Notes under the pieces: model-generated | What the model was told of the DNA's origin: nothing | Databases searched by the model: none | What the model saw: the letters and a program-made list of their open reading frames with translations, nothing else | Position numbers and translations under genes: made by a program | Assembly (NCBI GenBank): GCA_019914945.1 | Contig: CM034110.1 | Span: forward strand, 1,307,001 to 1,371,000 | Source of the DNA: Typha latifolia | Lineage: Eukaryota; Streptophyta; Magnoliopsida; Poales; Typhaceae | Direction: 5' to 3' | Length of the DNA: 64,000 bases | Part shown: positions 44,760 through 54,907 of the stretch, in pieces | Numbering within the stretch: the stretch's first letter is position 1 | How the letters are laid out: every line of letters begins with the position of its first letter

Positions 44760-45609
44760 TATATGGCATGCCATGCACGATTGTCTCGGATTGTGATCGT
44801 GTATTTATGAGAGACTTTTGGATGAAGTTTTTTAGATTATAGGGGACTCAATTTAATTTCAGTTGGGCCTACCATCCACAGTCAAACGGCCAAACCAAGG
44901 TGGTCAATCGAGGCATTGAGCAGTACTTGAGAAGCTTTGTTGGAGATATGCCGAGACGATAGTTAGAGTTCTTACCGTGGGTGGAGTGGTCTTACAACAC
45001 CACCTACCACAGTAGCATTGACAGGACTCCATTTGAGGTGGTGTATTGGCGCACGGCTCTGACATTACGTGCTTATGATCCAGTGGCATCTGTAGATCAA
45101 ATAGAGGTGTACTTAGATTTGATGGATAGAGACGCCACATTGAGGAGTCATAGGGAGCAGGAGTTCGACATTGGCAGTTAGGTGTTTGTGAGGTGCAACC
45201 GTATCGATAGGTGACGTTGCGTCCAATGCGAAACTAGAAGTTACCACATCATTACTTCAATCCGTTTCAAGTGTTAGAGTGTATTGATTCGGCTACATAT
45301 CGATTGGTGCTGCCGGAGTGGTCGAGAGTGCATCATGTCTTCCATGTTTCATTGCTAAGGGAGTGGATTGGAGATCATGAGGTCATTGGATCAATTCTAC
45401 CGGAGCCATTGGAGGAGATAGAGATCATAGACCTAGTTCGTGTACTTGCTAAGCATCGACGACGACATGGTACCAGATTAGAGATGGAGATTCTAGTCGA
45501 GTAGCTTGGCAAGCCATCCGATAAGGTGACATGGGAGTTGGAGACTGATATTTTCGAGCGTTTCCCTGACTTTTCACCTTGAGGACAAGGTGGGAGAAGC
45601 GTGGTGGGC
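44760..45609 (+). pseudogene. Chromovirus integrase C-half with chromodomain
   Basis: Plus-strand HGMPCTIVSDCDRVFMRDFW (second catalytic Asp), FNFSWAYHPQSNGQTKVVNR, EWSYNTTYHSSIDRTPFEVV. Then, after broken frames, WSRVHHVFHVSLLREWIGDH and the chromodomain words HRRRHGTRLEMEILVE, stop, LGKPSDKVTWELETDIFERF. The stop replaces the conserved Trp of VEW. The N-terminal half of the element is absent. The end GACAAGGTGGGAGAAGCGTG is the probable polypurine tract. Confidence 0.85.
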
Positions 45610-46344
45610 TGATACATTTAGTTAGGGTCTTTTCTTATTCCATTAGTTGTTTATTTTCGTTAAAAGAACATTTCTGTAGGTCGCATTCAAACACGAAAGG
45701 GGTCGTGTTCAAAAGCCCTTGCAAACACCTACATTAGGTTCACAAAAATAGAGAACACAAAATGTACGTCCGAACGCGGTCGGGCGTGTTCATACGCTTG
45801 CATCACGTTTGCACATACAGAAAACGTCTTTTGTGCGTTTGAATGCGAACGATGAGAATCTTCTAAAAGTAGGGATAATAATTGTATTTTGGTTTGTTGG
45901 CTAACCTCTATAAAGGTGTGGATGGCAGCCAAAATTATTATGCTATTGGATTATTGATTTCTTGTCTTCTATCTTCTCTCTATTCTCTCTACCCTAATCT
46001 CCCTCCTCCCTCTTCACCAACCTACCACTTCTACCATTGGCAAGGTCCCTGCTAACTTCTAATCTTCCTCGTCTATCGAGTCCTCCCTCTTCTTTGGGAT
46101 CTCGACCATTTCTTCCCCTTCGTCTCTATTCTTAACATCATCCACCATCCACCCTCATCTCCATTACCATCCATAACCCTAACATCCACTCCACCTGTGA
46201 CCACCACCATCATCCACACTAAATCATAATTTCGTCACTATTGCAGTTGGAATCTGTGAAGGGTGTAAATACGAAAAATGTGGATCAAGAAGTTATGGAT
46301 CAATTTTAGTTTGTTTTGTAATTTTCAGACTATGAGAGAATATT
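45610..46344 (+). mobile_element. 3' LTR-B, 3' end cut
   Basis: TGATACATTTAGTTAGGGTC follows the polypurine tract. TTCGAA-like repeats (45685-45850) precede CCTCTATAAAGGTGTGGATG. It parallels LTR-B to ..GAGAATATTT at 46344, where an inverted LTR-B begins. Confidence 0.85.
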
Positions 46345-47022
46345 TGGATGTGATTAAGGGATATAGACGAAGGGAACAAAGTGGTCGAGATCCCAAAGAA
46401 GAGGGGTGGCTCGACAGTCGAGGGAGATTAGAATAGCATAATGAAGATAGGAAGCAAGAAATTAATAATCGAATAGCATAATGAAGTTGGCTGCCATCAT
46501 CATATTTATAAAGGCTAGCCAACAAGTCCTAAAACAATATGAAACTCTAATTCTAGAGTGAGAAAACCCCTAGACACACGTATGTATCTAAACACTAGGC
46601 AATGATCTCGCTCGTTCGCTTAAGTAAAAATCGGTAGAAATATTAAAAACGAAAGCAGAGATGAACGCCAAGATTTTAACGTGGAAAAACCCAAACGGGA
46701 AAAAACCACGGATCCAAACTCGGATCAAAAACCAATCACTAGAATAGTAGCAGTTACAAGACTGACTCACAAAACAACCCGTCGATCCAAACGACTTTGT
46801 TCCTCTCAGTCTTGCTCGCTAGAACCCACGATTCACCGCTTCTCGTGATTGAAGTCCAATCTCAGTAACCCTCGAGATTGATCTTTCGTCTAGATAGCCC
46901 TTAAGACGAAAGATTAACTTTTGTAGATGAGTGGAACCTTGTTAGTTGAAGAACCGATTTAGCCTCAAGAAGTCTCCTTCAATAATGCTTCTTCAACCCC
47001 CCTCAAGATAGGGCATCACAAT

Positions 47023-47035
47023 CCTTATATATGAT
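47023..47035 (-). promoter_or_regulatory. TATA box of the copia LTR
   Basis: Minus strand ATCATATATAAGG. It is conserved at 51364-51376 in the copia-1 3' LTR. It lies downstream of the 53-bp repeat array in the sense of transcription. Confidence 0.7.
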
Positions 47036-47255
47036 CTCCAAGATAGTACAAGATAGAACCAAATCAAAGTCTTATCCGTACTCACAAAAGTACAAGATAG
47101 AGCCAAATCCTAATCTTATCCATACTCACGAAAGTACAAGATAGAGCCAAATCCAAATCTTGTCCGTACTCACGAAAGTCCAATATTCTTAAACTTTGTT
47201 GGTGCGTTTGAATGGGCTCAAGTGCATTCGAACGCGACAGCTTGAATTCTTCAGG

Positions 47256-47500
47256 TTGCGTTCGAACGCGTTTGTGAACGCAGCTCTCGGTCTATGTGAA
47301 CGCAGTACCCGCGTTCGAACGCGTTTGTGAACACGGCTCTATGTCTGTGTGAACGCAGTACCCGCGTTCGAACGCGTTTGTGAACGCGGCTCTCTGTCTG
47401 TGTGAATGCAGTACCCGCATTCGAATGTGTTTGTGAATGCATCTCTCTGTCTGTGTGAACGCAGATTCCGCGTTCGAACGCATTTGTGAACGCGGTGTGA
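47256..47500 (-). repeat. 53-bp tandem repeats with TTCGAA cores, five units
   Basis: TTCGAA cores start at 47261, 47314, 47367, 47420 and 47473, exactly 53 bases apart. Each unit reads GCGTTCGAACGCGTTTGTGA then a CT-rich stretch (..GGCTCTCTGTCTGTGTGAAC..). The last unit is incomplete. Copia-1 has four units at 51526-51710 with the same period. Confidence 0.9.
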
Positions 47501-47894
47501 ACTCGACGGCTTTTCTCCAATAATCTTGCAATTCTTCAAACCAGAGATATTCTAGACTTGTGTAAAGCTCATATACATGAAAAAATATACTTAGAATATT
47601 TTGTACACAATTGCCAACAAATAAAAACCTAACATAGAGGATTCCCATCGATCGCATTTGAACGCGCTCGATCGCGTTCGAACGCATCAAAAGCTCTATC
47701 TCTGTATGTGCGAATGCGATGCAGGCGTTCGAACTCGCTCGACCGCGTTTGAATGCACAATATGTGTTCTCTGTATTTGCGAACCTGATGCAAGCGTTCG
47801 CAAGGCCGTTTGAATGCAACCTACAGAAATTTTATTTTAATGAAAATAAACAACTAATGCAATAAGAAAAAAAAAATCCTAACTAAGCGTATCA

Positions 47895-48660
47895 GCCCAC
47901 CACCCTTACCCTACCTTGTCCTCAAGGTCAGGGAAACGCTCCAGGATATCAGTCTCCAACTCCCATGTCGCCTCATCAGATGGCTTGCCAAGCCACTCCA
48001 CTAGAATCTCCATCTCCAATCTGGTACCATGTCGTCGACGGTACCTAGCAAGTACACGAATTGGCTTTACGATCTCTATCTCCTCCAATGGCTTCGGTAG
48101 AACAAATCCAACGATCTCATGATCTCCAATGTGCTCACTTAGCAATGAAATATTAAAGACAAGATGCACTCTCGACCCCTCCGGCAGCTCCAAATGATAT
48201 GCAACCAAACCAATACGCTCCAACACCCGAAACAGACAAAAGTAGCGATTGGTTTCACATCGGATGTAAGGTCACTTGTCGATACGATTGCACCCTCACA
48301 AACACCTAACTGTCGATGTCGAACTCCTGCTCCCTATGGCTACGATCATAAACTTGCTTCATGCAGTTTTGAGCAAGTCTAAGATGGGCACGCAACCTCC
48401 TCAATGTGGCGTCTCTATCCATCAATGCTAAATCCACCTCCGTCCTGTCTGCAGATGCCACTAGATCATAAGCACATAACGTTCGAGCCATGCATCCATA
48501 CACCACCTCAAATGGAGTCATGCCAATGTTGTTATGGTAGGCGGTGTTGTAAGACCACTCCGCCCACGGTAAGAACTCCAACCATCGTCTCGGCATCTCT
48601 CCAACAAAGCACCTCAAGTACTGCTTAATGCCTCAATTAACCATCTCGATTTGGCTGTCC
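47895..48660 (-). pseudogene. Chromovirus integrase C-terminus and chromodomain
   Basis: 48306-48617: RRWLEFLPWAEWSYNTAYHN, NIGMTPFEVVYGC (Glu of the DDE triad), DRDATLRRLRAHLRLAQNCM, YDRSHREQEFDI. 47906-48226: EGSRVHLVFNISLLSEHIGD, RVLARYRRRHGTRLEMEILV, EWLGKPSDEATWELETDILE, RFPDLEDKV, a chromodomain with its Trp-containing core intact. Chromodomains steer integration to methylated chromatin. One frameshift lies near 48230-48300. Confidence 0.9.
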
Positions 48661-49190
48661 GTCTATGGATGGTAGGTCGAACTAAAGCTCAATCGAGTCC
48701 CTTGTAATCTGAAAAACTTCATCCAAAAGTCACTCATAAATACACGATCACAATCTGAGACAATCATGCGTGGTATGCCATGTAACCGAGCAACATCTCT
48801 AACAAAAAATTTAGCCACCGACTTGGCTGAAAATGGATGTGACAATGCCAAAAAGTGTGCATACTTGCTCAGTCTATCAATCACCACAAAGATAACGGAA
48901 TAACCACGTACCAGCGGAAAACCCTCTATGAAATCCATAGAAATGTCTTCCCAAACACGGTCTGATATAGTTAAAGGCTGTAGAAATCCAGTCGGTTTCA
49001 ATGTGGTTGTCTTAGCCCTTTGACAGACTTCGCAAGAACGGACAAAACTCCTCACATCCCGCATCAATCCTTGCCACGTGCAACTCTGAGATATCCTTCT
49101 ATAAGTATTCAAGACACCCTCATGACCAGCCTTTGAAGTTTGGTGGAAGTGCTCCAACAATTTCTGCCGCAATGTATCATTTGCGAGCAT
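48661..49190 (-). pseudogene. Chromovirus integrase: zinc finger and catalytic core
   Basis: A 175-codon open frame. The HHCC finger is in [20 protein letters not shown] and RSFVRSCEVCQRAKTT. The core has VWEDISMDFIEGFPLVRGYS (first Asp), FVVIDRLSKYAHFLALSHPF and RMIVSDCDRVFMSDFWMKFF (second Asp). The third catalytic residue is in the next frame piece (48306-48617). This is the best preserved integrase in the window. Confidence 0.92.
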
Positions 49191-50460
49191 CCGATTGCAT
49201 CCGCTGCTCTATTTTCCATTCCCTTCTTGTATTGGATTTCATAATCATATCCCAGCAATTTTGTGACCCATCTCTACTGTGTCGGAGTGTGTATACGCTG
49301 TCCCATAAAATATGGAAGGCTCCTTTGATCGGTTCAGATAATGAATCGTCTATCGCTCAAATAAGGCCTCAACTTTGTCACCGCATGCATAATTGCCAAT
49401 ATCTTTCTCTCATAAGTCGATAATTGCTGAGATTTTTATAACAAAGCCTTACTAAGAAAGACTATGGGATGTCCTCCTTGCATTAGTACAGCTCCTATGC
49501 CAACACTCGACGCATCACATTCCACAATGAACTCTTTGGTGAAGTTCGATAGCGCTAAAATGGGCGCCGTTGTCATTGCTGTTTTTAGTTTTTTAAAAGC
49601 TATAGTGGATTCATCCGTCCATCTAAAAGAGTCTTTCTTCAACAAAGAAGTGAGAGGAGCAGCGATCTTGCCATATCTAGTGATGAAGCGGCAATAGTAT
49701 CCGGTCAGCCCCAAAAATCCTCTCAATCCGGTGGTAGTAGTAGGAATAGGCCAAGCGGTCATACATGCAACCTTTTGAGGATACGCCGCTACACCATCCG
49801 CTGAAATGATGTGGCCTAAATACTCCACTTTTGGTACTCCCCATAGGCACTTGGACTTCTTGATCTTCAATTGGTTTTGCTTCAACAAATTCAGCACGTC
49901 CTCCAAATGCCGTCAATGCTCTAATTCAATCCTGCTATGCACCAAAATGTCATCAAAAAATACCAAGACATAACTTCGCAAGAGAGGCCAAAATATATCA
50001 TTCATGAGGCCTTAAAAGGTAGCTGGAGCATTGGTGAGACCAAAAGGTATCACCCGAAACTTGTAATGCCCGTCTGAAGTCCGAAATGCAGCTTTCTGCA
50101 CATTCGTCGGGTGAACTCTAATTTGATGATACCCGGCCCTCAAGTCAAGCTTACTAAATATAGTCACCCCTACAAGCTCATCTAGCAATTCCTCGATAAT
50201 CAGAATAAGATACCGATCCTTAATGGTAATAGCGTTTAGTGCCCGATAGTCTACAAAAAAATGTCATGTCCTATCATTTTTTCGCACTAATAGCACGGGG
50301 GATGAGTATGAGCTATGACTTGGTTGAATGAGGCATTGCTCCAACATCTCGGCTACTATCTTGGAGATAACTTTTTTTTGCCCATGTTGATACCGATATG
50401 GCCTCACATTCGCCAGTGCAGCCCTGGGTACAATCTCTAAGCGATGGTCTGCCGCTCTCC
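49191..50460 (-). pseudogene. Chromovirus reverse transcriptase and RNase H
   Basis: RT from about 50460: words parallel to 9575-10006 in two frames, including [22 protein letters not shown] and the FFDDILVHS region near 49945. 49436-49906 continues KKSKCLWGVPKVEYLGHIIS, RGFLGLTGYYCRFITRYGKI and RNase H FIVECDASSVGIGAVLMQGG. Broken RNase H and connection words reach 49191. Several stops. Confidence 0.85.
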
Positions 50461-50901
50461 TTGGTGGTAACTCCTATGGCTCCTCAAACAGTCCAGAAAA
50501 GTTATAATAAATTAGACAATTCAATGCTAGTACCTGAACTCGTTTGAGGCTCATCTCCTGCTGGTCCTAACTGAAGAAGATAGGCCAAATCATACGCACA
50601 AGGCAGCTCCATCATAGGCTGCATCACAGGAATCGGTAAAAACCGAACACCATCAAGCCACACATCTTTGTTTTCTTGTTTAAATTTCATCCACATGCTC
50701 CGGAAATCAAATATGACAAGTCCCAAACTCTGTAACCACTGAGCACCAAGGACAATGTCCGCTCCTCGCAGCGCCAACGGATACAAGTTCATAATGATGT
50801 CATGTCCTTGCACTAGTATACCGACCGACGACATAAGCTCTCCGCTTTAAGCTTCGTGCCGTCTCCAATAGCAACGTCAAATCCCGTGGTCAGTTCGGCA
50901 T
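50461..50901 (-). pseudogene. Chromovirus protease, C-terminal part
   Basis: 50502-50834 encodes MSSVGILVQGHDIIMNLYPL, LRGADIVLGAQWLQSLGLVI and FDFRSMWMKFKQENKDVWLD. It is the fold downstream of the active site. The active site itself lies at 60078 onward: copia-1 inserted between them, with ggcat duplicated. Confidence 0.88.
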
Positions 50902-51845
50902 TGAAAAACCCCTAGACACAAGTATGTATTTAAATACTAGGCAATGATATCACTCGTTCGGTTAAGTAAAAGTCCGTAGAAATATTAGGAACGAAAGCAG
51001 AGATGAACGCCAAGATTTTAACGTGGAAAAATCCAAACGAGAAATAACCACGGATCCAAACTCGGATCAAAACCAATCACTAGAATAGTAGCAGTTACAA
51101 GACTGACTCACAAAACAACCCGTCGATCCAAACGACTTTGTTCTTCTCAGTCTTGCTCGCTAAAACCCACGATTCACTACTTCTCGTGATTGAAGTCCAA
51201 CCTTAGTAACCCTCGAGATTGATCTTTCGTCTAGATAACCCTTAAGATGAAAGATTAACTTTTTAATGATGAGTGGAACCTTGTTAGTTGAAGAACCGAT
51301 GTAGCCTCAAGAAGTCTCCTTGAATAATACTTCTTCAACCACCCTAGAGACAGGGCATCACAATCCTTATATATGATCTCCAAGATAGAGCCAAATCCAA
51401 GTCTTATCCGTACTCACGAAAGTCCAATTTTATCAAACTTCATTGGTGCGTTCGAACGCGGCCCGGGTGCGTTCGAACGGGCCCGAGTGCGTTCGAATGC
51501 GACAACTTGAATTCTTCAAGTTGCGTTCGAACGCGTTTGTGAATGCAGCTCTCGGTCTGTGTGAACGCAATACCCGCGTTCGAATGCGTTTGTGAACGCG
51601 GCTCTCTGTCTGTGTGAACGCAGATTCCGTGTTCGAACGCGTTTGTGAACGTGGCTCTCTGTCTGTGTGAACACAGATTCCGCATTCGAACGTGTTTGTG
51701 AACGCGGTGTGAACTCAACGGCTTTTCTGTAATAATCTTACAATTTTTCAAACTAGAGTATTCTAGACTTGTGTAAAGCTCATATACATAAAAAAATACA
51801 CTTAGAATATTCTGTACACAATTGCCAATGAATAAAAACCTAACA
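50902..51845 (-). mobile_element. Copia-1 3' LTR (944 bp)
   Basis: Plus strand TGAAAAACCCCTAGACAC to ..CCTAACA. It contains four 53-bp TTCGAA repeats (51526-51710), extra TTCGAACGC copies at 51450-51500 and a TATA box at 51364-51376. It is the full-length reference for the shorter 5' LTR. Confidence 0.92.
51526..51710 (-). repeat. 53-bp tandem repeats, four units, in copia-1 3' LTR
   Basis: TTCGAA cores at 51526, 51579, 51632 and 51685, 53 bases apart. The unit is the same as at 47256-47500, with one unit fewer. Confidence 0.9.
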
Positions 51846-51857
51846 ATCTCCCCCTTT
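51846..51857 (-). other. Polypurine tract of copia-1
   Basis: The minus strand has AAAGGGGGAGAT directly before the LTR start TGTTAGG. It would prime plus-strand DNA synthesis. A second similar run (AAAAAGGGGGAGA) lies at 52173-52186. Confidence 0.88.
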
Positions 51858-52200
51858 GGCAATTTGTGACAAAACACCTAGGTTACTAGATATTACAAAG
51901 ACTTCAAATTGAGCAATCAACAAGACTAGAATATTTTGCACATCAATCCCTGCAAATAAACATATACTAATCCAAGATCAACTGAAAATAACTTGAAATG
52001 AATAAACAATCCAAACACAAGTTATCAATGGAGCATAAGTTCAAAAGTACTTAAACAGACAAAGTTCATAATTCCTCCAAGCAAGGTTATAAGCAAGATT
52101 AGAAAGACAGAAAAACTCTAATAAACTCCCCCTATTACCATGCACCCCCTACACACCTAGACACCTAGACACTCTCCCCCTTTTTGACACAAATGCCAAA
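51858..52200 (-). other. Copia-1 3' non-coding region
   Basis: Non-coding. It holds at least one additional polypurine run (52173-52186) and the C-rich CTCCCCCTATTACC near 52125 (a purine run on the sense strand). Multiple polypurine tracts are a reported Sirevirus trait. Confidence 0.6.
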
Positions 52201-53256
52201 GACTAGGAACTCGGAGGAAACTGACACTGAAGAATCGTCAACACAGAGTCAAGTACAATCCCCTAACGAACTTGCTCAGCTTGTAAATCATGCACTGCCG
52301 AATGGAGATCCTGCACTTGAGTACTAAGCTGATCGAAACAGTCAGAGTACTGTGGTAACTCCCCCTCAGAGTGAGATGTGTCACCGTCAGAGCTATCATC
52401 AGAGCTGTCGAGGTGCGAGAAGCGACCAGCGGCGGAAGACGACGGCTTTAGAGGAGACGACTGGTCGTGAGCTTAACTCCGCTTAAGAGTTATCCGATCC
52501 AACGGTTTGTGCGAAGTAAGAGAAGGTTCCGAAGCATCCACACGCACCCCATTCGGAGTGCACAAATTTGTAATAAAGATGCCAAACAGTAACCCCTCAC
52601 GAGGTGCTTCTTTCTGTGCAGCTATGAGTATTGAATCATAGATCACCGCAGCCAAATCAACCGAGACTCCAGATAACATTGCATGAAGAAGGAATGCACG
52701 ATTCAGACTAATACTTGAATGTCGAGTCTTGGGGGTGACATTGTACCAACAAAACAGGTGAAGCATGCGAGCCACGGACATCAGCTTCGCATGCGGCATC
52801 ATGTTTCCCTTCCAACGTTCCCCTTTGATCAGTGCAATGCCAACATATTCATCGACATCTGGAAGTGGAGCAGACGTTGGATACTAGAACTCACCATCAG
52901 GAAGACGAAGCTCAGTGCGAATAACATCTGAGTCTAGGTATACAGATACCCCACGAACAGTAGAACGTATATAGCGGTCTAAAACCGTGGCATTACTAAA
53001 AAATTCCCGAACAACTTCCACATAAGCAGTCCCGCTCATCCCACACACTGATAACCATCCTCACTCAGTAAATATATGTTTTATCCCCAAAGAAAAAAAA
53101 TCAGAAATGACCACGGATCGTTCACAGATAATAGGACGGGTGCCAAAATTATGTTTGTAACACCCCGCAGCCGTAGATGTTGGAAACTTGGGAGCCGAAG
53201 TAGGTGAGGAAGGCGGCCTAGGTTTCTTAGAAACTGCAGATTTTCTAGGTAGGCAT
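52201..53256 (-). pseudogene. Extra sense ORF of copia-1 (plant transposon-protein domain-like)
   Basis: Homologue of 31485-32475, by eye roughly two thirds identical. The ATG at 53256 follows a 3' splice site. A direct duplication CCTACCTA at codons 2-3 shifts the frame there, after which one frame stays readable: RKSAVSKKPRPPSSPTSAPK, NFGTRPIICERSVVISDF, EVVREFFSNATVLD, RSTVRGVSVYLDSDVI, MMPHAKLMSVARMLHLFCWY, SISLNRAFLLHAMLSGVSVD, GLLFGIFITNLCTPNGVRVD, then acidic and coil-like. In-frame stops at about 53061, 52885 and 52473 are single-base changes. No membrane segment. Function unknown. Confidence 0.75.
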
Positions 53257-53257
53257 T

Positions 53258-53527
53258 CTTGAGAAAGAAACAAGATGCAAGATTCAATACATGCTCAAAG
53301 CAAACAAAAAGATAGCAAGAAATAAAAAAAAATCCAAGAAATCATGAATGCCCTAAATGAAATCCATCATCCACTTGAAAACGCTAAGATATCACGTTCA
53401 ATCACACAAGAAATATCAAGATAGTAACTTTAACGTGATCAAAACTCAAAAACGCACGAAATCAATCAAGATCAAGAGACTTAATTGAATAAAAAATAGG
53501 AAAATTGATGGATGATCATACCTCGCA
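53258..53527 (-). other. 5'-UTR intron of the extra ORF (copia-1)
   Basis: Sense strand TTTTGCGAG|GTATGATC at the donor and TTTCTTTCTCAAG|A at the acceptor, just before ATG. It is homologous in position and ends to 32477-32726. Confidence 0.7.
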
Positions 53528-53722
53528 AAAGTGAAGAAAAACTAAGAAATTCGGCCGAAAGATGCTAGATCCGGAGGAGAACGACCCTTTAAAAGGGTTT
53601 GTAGTGAGAAATTTGATGAAAATGTCAAGATCTTGAAGATTTGAGAGGGAGAAAATGAAGGGTTTCTAGGGTTTGGAAGATGAAAGATGAAAACCCTTGG
53701 GTTCGGACGCAATATATAAAGA
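53528..53722 (-). promoter_or_regulatory. Internal promoter and leader of the extra ORF (copia-1)
   Basis: TATA box TTTATATATTGC on the minus strand (53710-53721). Then a leader with AACCCAAGGGTTTTCATC, AAACCCTAGAAACCC and TTCTCCCTCTC down to the splice donor. Directly upstream (53724-53805) are four TTCGAA palindromes. Confidence 0.7.
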
Positions 53723-53723
53723 A

Positions 53724-53805
53724 TCCTCGAGTGCATTCGAACGCACTAGTCTGCGCGTTCGAACGCGCCAGTCACTGCGTTCGAACTCAAAAATTTGTGT
53801 TCGAA
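53724..53805 (-). promoter_or_regulatory. TTCGAA palindrome cluster upstream of the internal TATA box
   Basis: GCATTCGAACGCAC, GCGTTCGAACGCGC, GCGTTCGAACTC and GTGTTCGAACAC within 82 bases, starting 3 bases upstream of the TATA region. The same palindrome fills the U3 of the chromovirus and copia LTRs. The copia-2 counterpart (32931-33000) is decayed. Confidence 0.75.
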
Positions 53806-54905
53806 CACCCTTTTTTTTTTAAGTAAAAAATCTAAGAAAAAATTCAAAAAAAATCTTTTTGGAGATGCACCTCTAAAAATTCAAAATAAATTCAAGACAT
53901 AGAATATGACAATCGAATGAAATAAGTCATACACAGATCAATCAATTCATCAAAAGTATATTATAATCAATTCTAATGCATCACTCAAAATTAAATTAAT
54001 CTTGATTGATCATAACAATATACATATGCAAGGTGAGCATAGATAATATGAAACATTCTTCTTAAATAAACTTTCCTATTTAAACAATGATACAACGCAG
54101 TAGTCAAACCGACTTAGTATTTAAATTTGCACTTTTCGACTTATTCTCCATAACCGAACAAGAATTTTTCCTGTAATATGTTTTATACATAAACTATATA
54201 GGTGCAATGATGGCTTTCACACATGAGTAGGTAGTCCTTTTCTTGTAGTACATATCAAACAATGTGCAAGAAGATATTCACAAACATCAAAAATTTTATT
54301 TAATTTGCAAGCAATGTACTGAGTCAAACTAGACTCTAAACAAGATGGCTTTCACACCAACTCATTGTAACCCTTTTCATTGATCTTTTATGAACACATT
54401 TGTGATGACTAAGCATGAGGTCAAACTATGCAAATCAACGTTTGATATGAGTACATTAAATTTAGTTTATATGTCATGCTGTCATGCTCACTCATGATGT
54501 CATGAGTGAGCTATTTTAAAAAAATTTCATGATGTCATGCTCACTCAAGAATATACACACATTATGAGTACATTAAATTTAGTTTAATTATCATAGAAGT
54601 TGAGAGAGTGAACAAATCAGAAATGATATAATATACTGCAAGATGACAGAATTGACTATCATAACTCATAATCAAGAGAAAATTCATATTTATATGTCAA
54701 GAGTATATTATTGAATCTAGGAGTGCATCAAATTTTTTTTTATGATAAAAACTCTTAACAAATCTGAACCTAAAACCAAAGAAAAGTTCAAAGTAAAGAA
54801 AACCTAAAAAGAAACGAAAAGAAATAACAAAAAAAATACGCAAACCAAACCAAAAAAAATCAATCCAAAGCACAAATCCCTAAAGAAGTACGAAGATACT
54901 CAAAT
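53806..54905 (-). other. Copia-1 conserved non-coding spacer
   Basis: About 1.1 kb with no reading frame, alignable with 33001-34139. Local duplications are present (CATGATGTCATG and TCATGCTCACTCA words, 54475-54550). Confidence 0.6.
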
Positions 54906-54907
54906 CT

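Larger units (their letters stand above)
46559..47634 (-). mobile_element. Solo copia (Sire-like) LTR, 1076 bp
   Basis: Plus strand TGAGAAAACCCCTAGACAC to ..AAAAACCTAACA; sense strand TGTTAGG... Perfect duplications tagag lie at 46554-46558 and 47635-47639. It has the same organisation as 50902-51845: a TTCGAA array built of 53-bp repeats, then a TATA box (47023-47035, sense ATCATATATAAGG) about 180 bases further on. No internal region. Confidence 0.93.
46345..47894 (-). mobile_element. 3' LTR-B of the minus-strand chromovirus, split by a copia LTR
   Basis: Pieces 46345-46558 and 47635-47894 join into one LTR-B across the copia LTR: AATTCTAG-AGGATTCCCATCG, as uninterrupted at 62270-62285. 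It ends at 47894 (..AAGCGTATCA). The first part of its 3' end is missing at 46345, where it meets the plus-strand LTR-B tail to tail. Confidence 0.85.

Noticed and set aside
47256..47500. Regular repeats reminiscent of a CRISPR array
   Set aside because: The intervening sequence is itself repeated, so there are no unique spacers. The array lies in a plant LTR.
47292..47819. 175-codon minus frame
   Set aside because: It translates the 53-bp tandem repeats and LTR junctions and crosses the LTR end at 47634. No protein family fits.
52201..53256. Envelope-like protein
   Set aside because: Position fits a Sirevirus envelope-like ORF, but no signal peptide, membrane helix or coiled fusion region is visible.
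53724..53805. TTCGAA palindromes as heat-shock elements
   Set aside because: Heat-shock elements need TTCnnGAA spacing; here the halves abut. Another factor must be assumed.
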